A stretch of 32,487 bases of DNA from Pelargonium cotyledonis (Eukaryota; Streptophyta; Magnoliopsida; Geraniales; Geraniaceae): NCBI GenBank assembly GCA_036897625.1, contig JAYMTA010000277.1, positions 1 through 32,487 of the forward strand, in the 5' to 3' direction. The position numbers were made by a program, and so were the translations under genes. Below, piece by piece: positions 32,026 to 32,487 of the stretch; within the stretch, counting starts at the first letter, position 1; each line of letters opens with the position of its first letter. The notes below the pieces were generated by a model. The model saw nothing but the letters and a program-made list of their open reading frames with translations, was not told the DNA's origin and searched no databases.

Positions 32026-32342
32026 GGTTATATATTTCTAAATCCCTGCATTGTTTTTTTTTTATGTTACCCCTGCCCTCGGAGTTTAGCTGTTTTGAAC
32101 CCTGAACTGTAATGTTATTATTTTCACCCATTTGACCTGCTATAGCTTGTTGCCATATGCCACGTCATTAAAACTCTTGCAGTCCACGTCATTAAAACTC
32201 GTATGGCAATCAGCTATAGCAGGTCAAATGGGTGAAAATAATAAAACATTGCAGTCCAGGGTTCGAAACGGCTAAACTCCGAGGGTAGGGGGTAAAATAG
32301 AAAAAAAAGACAGTACAAGGGATCTGGAAACATATAACCCCC
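32026..32342. mobile_element. Long-arm foldback MITE
   Basis: The left arm (32026-32159) and the right arm (32201-about 32342) are long near-complementary inverted repeats. They share GGTTATAT at the ends, CCCTCGGAGTTTAGC, and TTATTATTTTCACCCATTTG toward the centre, with roughly 85% identity by eye. The 41-bp loop consists of two direct copies of CCACGTCATTAAAACTC (32160 and 32184). A-tracts flank both ends (11 and 8 A), which may reflect a target duplication in poly(A) or an insertion preference. The arm length suggests a Mutator-like or foldback element; no transposase is present. The transcript would form a long hairpin. Confidence 0.75.
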
Positions 32343-32380
32343 AAAAAAAAGGTCCATTCTTTTCAGCCACAACCGCCATG

Positions 32381-32388
32381 TATAAATA
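32381..32388 (+). promoter_or_regulatory. TATA box near the right edge
   Basis: TATAAATA at 32381-32388 lies in a context typical of plant promoters (GTATAAATAGAG). A gene or LTR transcript may begin about 30 bp later and continue beyond the window. The visible 100 bp after it contain no convincing start codon, so the product is unknown. Confidence 0.4.
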
Positions 32389-32487
32389 GAGTCCAGCTAA
32401 CCAAGTTCCTGTTGTCAACAGAATGTTGGGATTTTATCCCCCCTACCCACTATCAATCGTCTCACAATATTACTCGTGTATCACACA

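Overview
This is a gene-sparse, AT-rich window of plant nuclear DNA, almost certainly from a eudicot. All recognisable genes are plant families. Most are split by GT-AG introns with T-rich 3' splice sites, telo-box motifs occur, and the spaces between genes carry typical plant short transposons (SINEs, Stowaway-, Tourist- and hAT-like MITEs, a copia-type LTR remnant). I cannot name the species.

Layout. 1-2327: intergenic, with an antisense SINE bounded by a perfect 14-bp target duplication. 2328-5618 (+): nine-exon gene for a kelch-repeat protein of about 659 aa, with one GC-AG intron and a tandem (NAGNAG) acceptor. 5619-10189: long intergenic stretch holding an ACGT-motif cluster, a Site II/TATA promoter-like block, a hAT-like MITE and a Stowaway-like MITE. 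10190-10372 (+): cytochrome c oxidase subunit 5C. 10460-10590: SINE with a 15-bp target duplication. 10940-13610 (-) and 14600-15392 (-): tandem pair of uncharacterised two-exon paralogues, each with an N-terminal membrane anchor and a conserved glycine-rich GxxxG segment. 15393-16534: shared divergent promoter space. 16700-26880 (+; possible start at 16535): twenty-exon gene for an organellar Lon protease of about 955 aa, whose introns carry a copia LTR remnant and a 90-bp tandem duplication. 26881-32487: intergenic, with an orphan open frame, a Tourist-like MITE, a large foldback element and promoter-like motifs near the right edge.

Functional theme. Two of the five genes are mitochondrial: COX5C is a small respiratory complex IV subunit, and Lon is the ATP-dependent matrix protease that removes damaged or unassembled proteins. 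Plant genes are not organised in operons, so this closeness is probably chance. The kelch protein is probably a nuclear or cytoplasmic scaffold. The most novel-looking material is the tandem GxxxG family, one member of which has acquired an acidic tail with an internal duplication. The possible plastid-type N-terminal extension on Lon and the motif cluster far upstream of COX5C are also worth checking. I see no clearly new multi-gene system here. Exon structures were worked out by reading splice sites and frames by eye, with protein families recalled from general knowledge; no database search was made.
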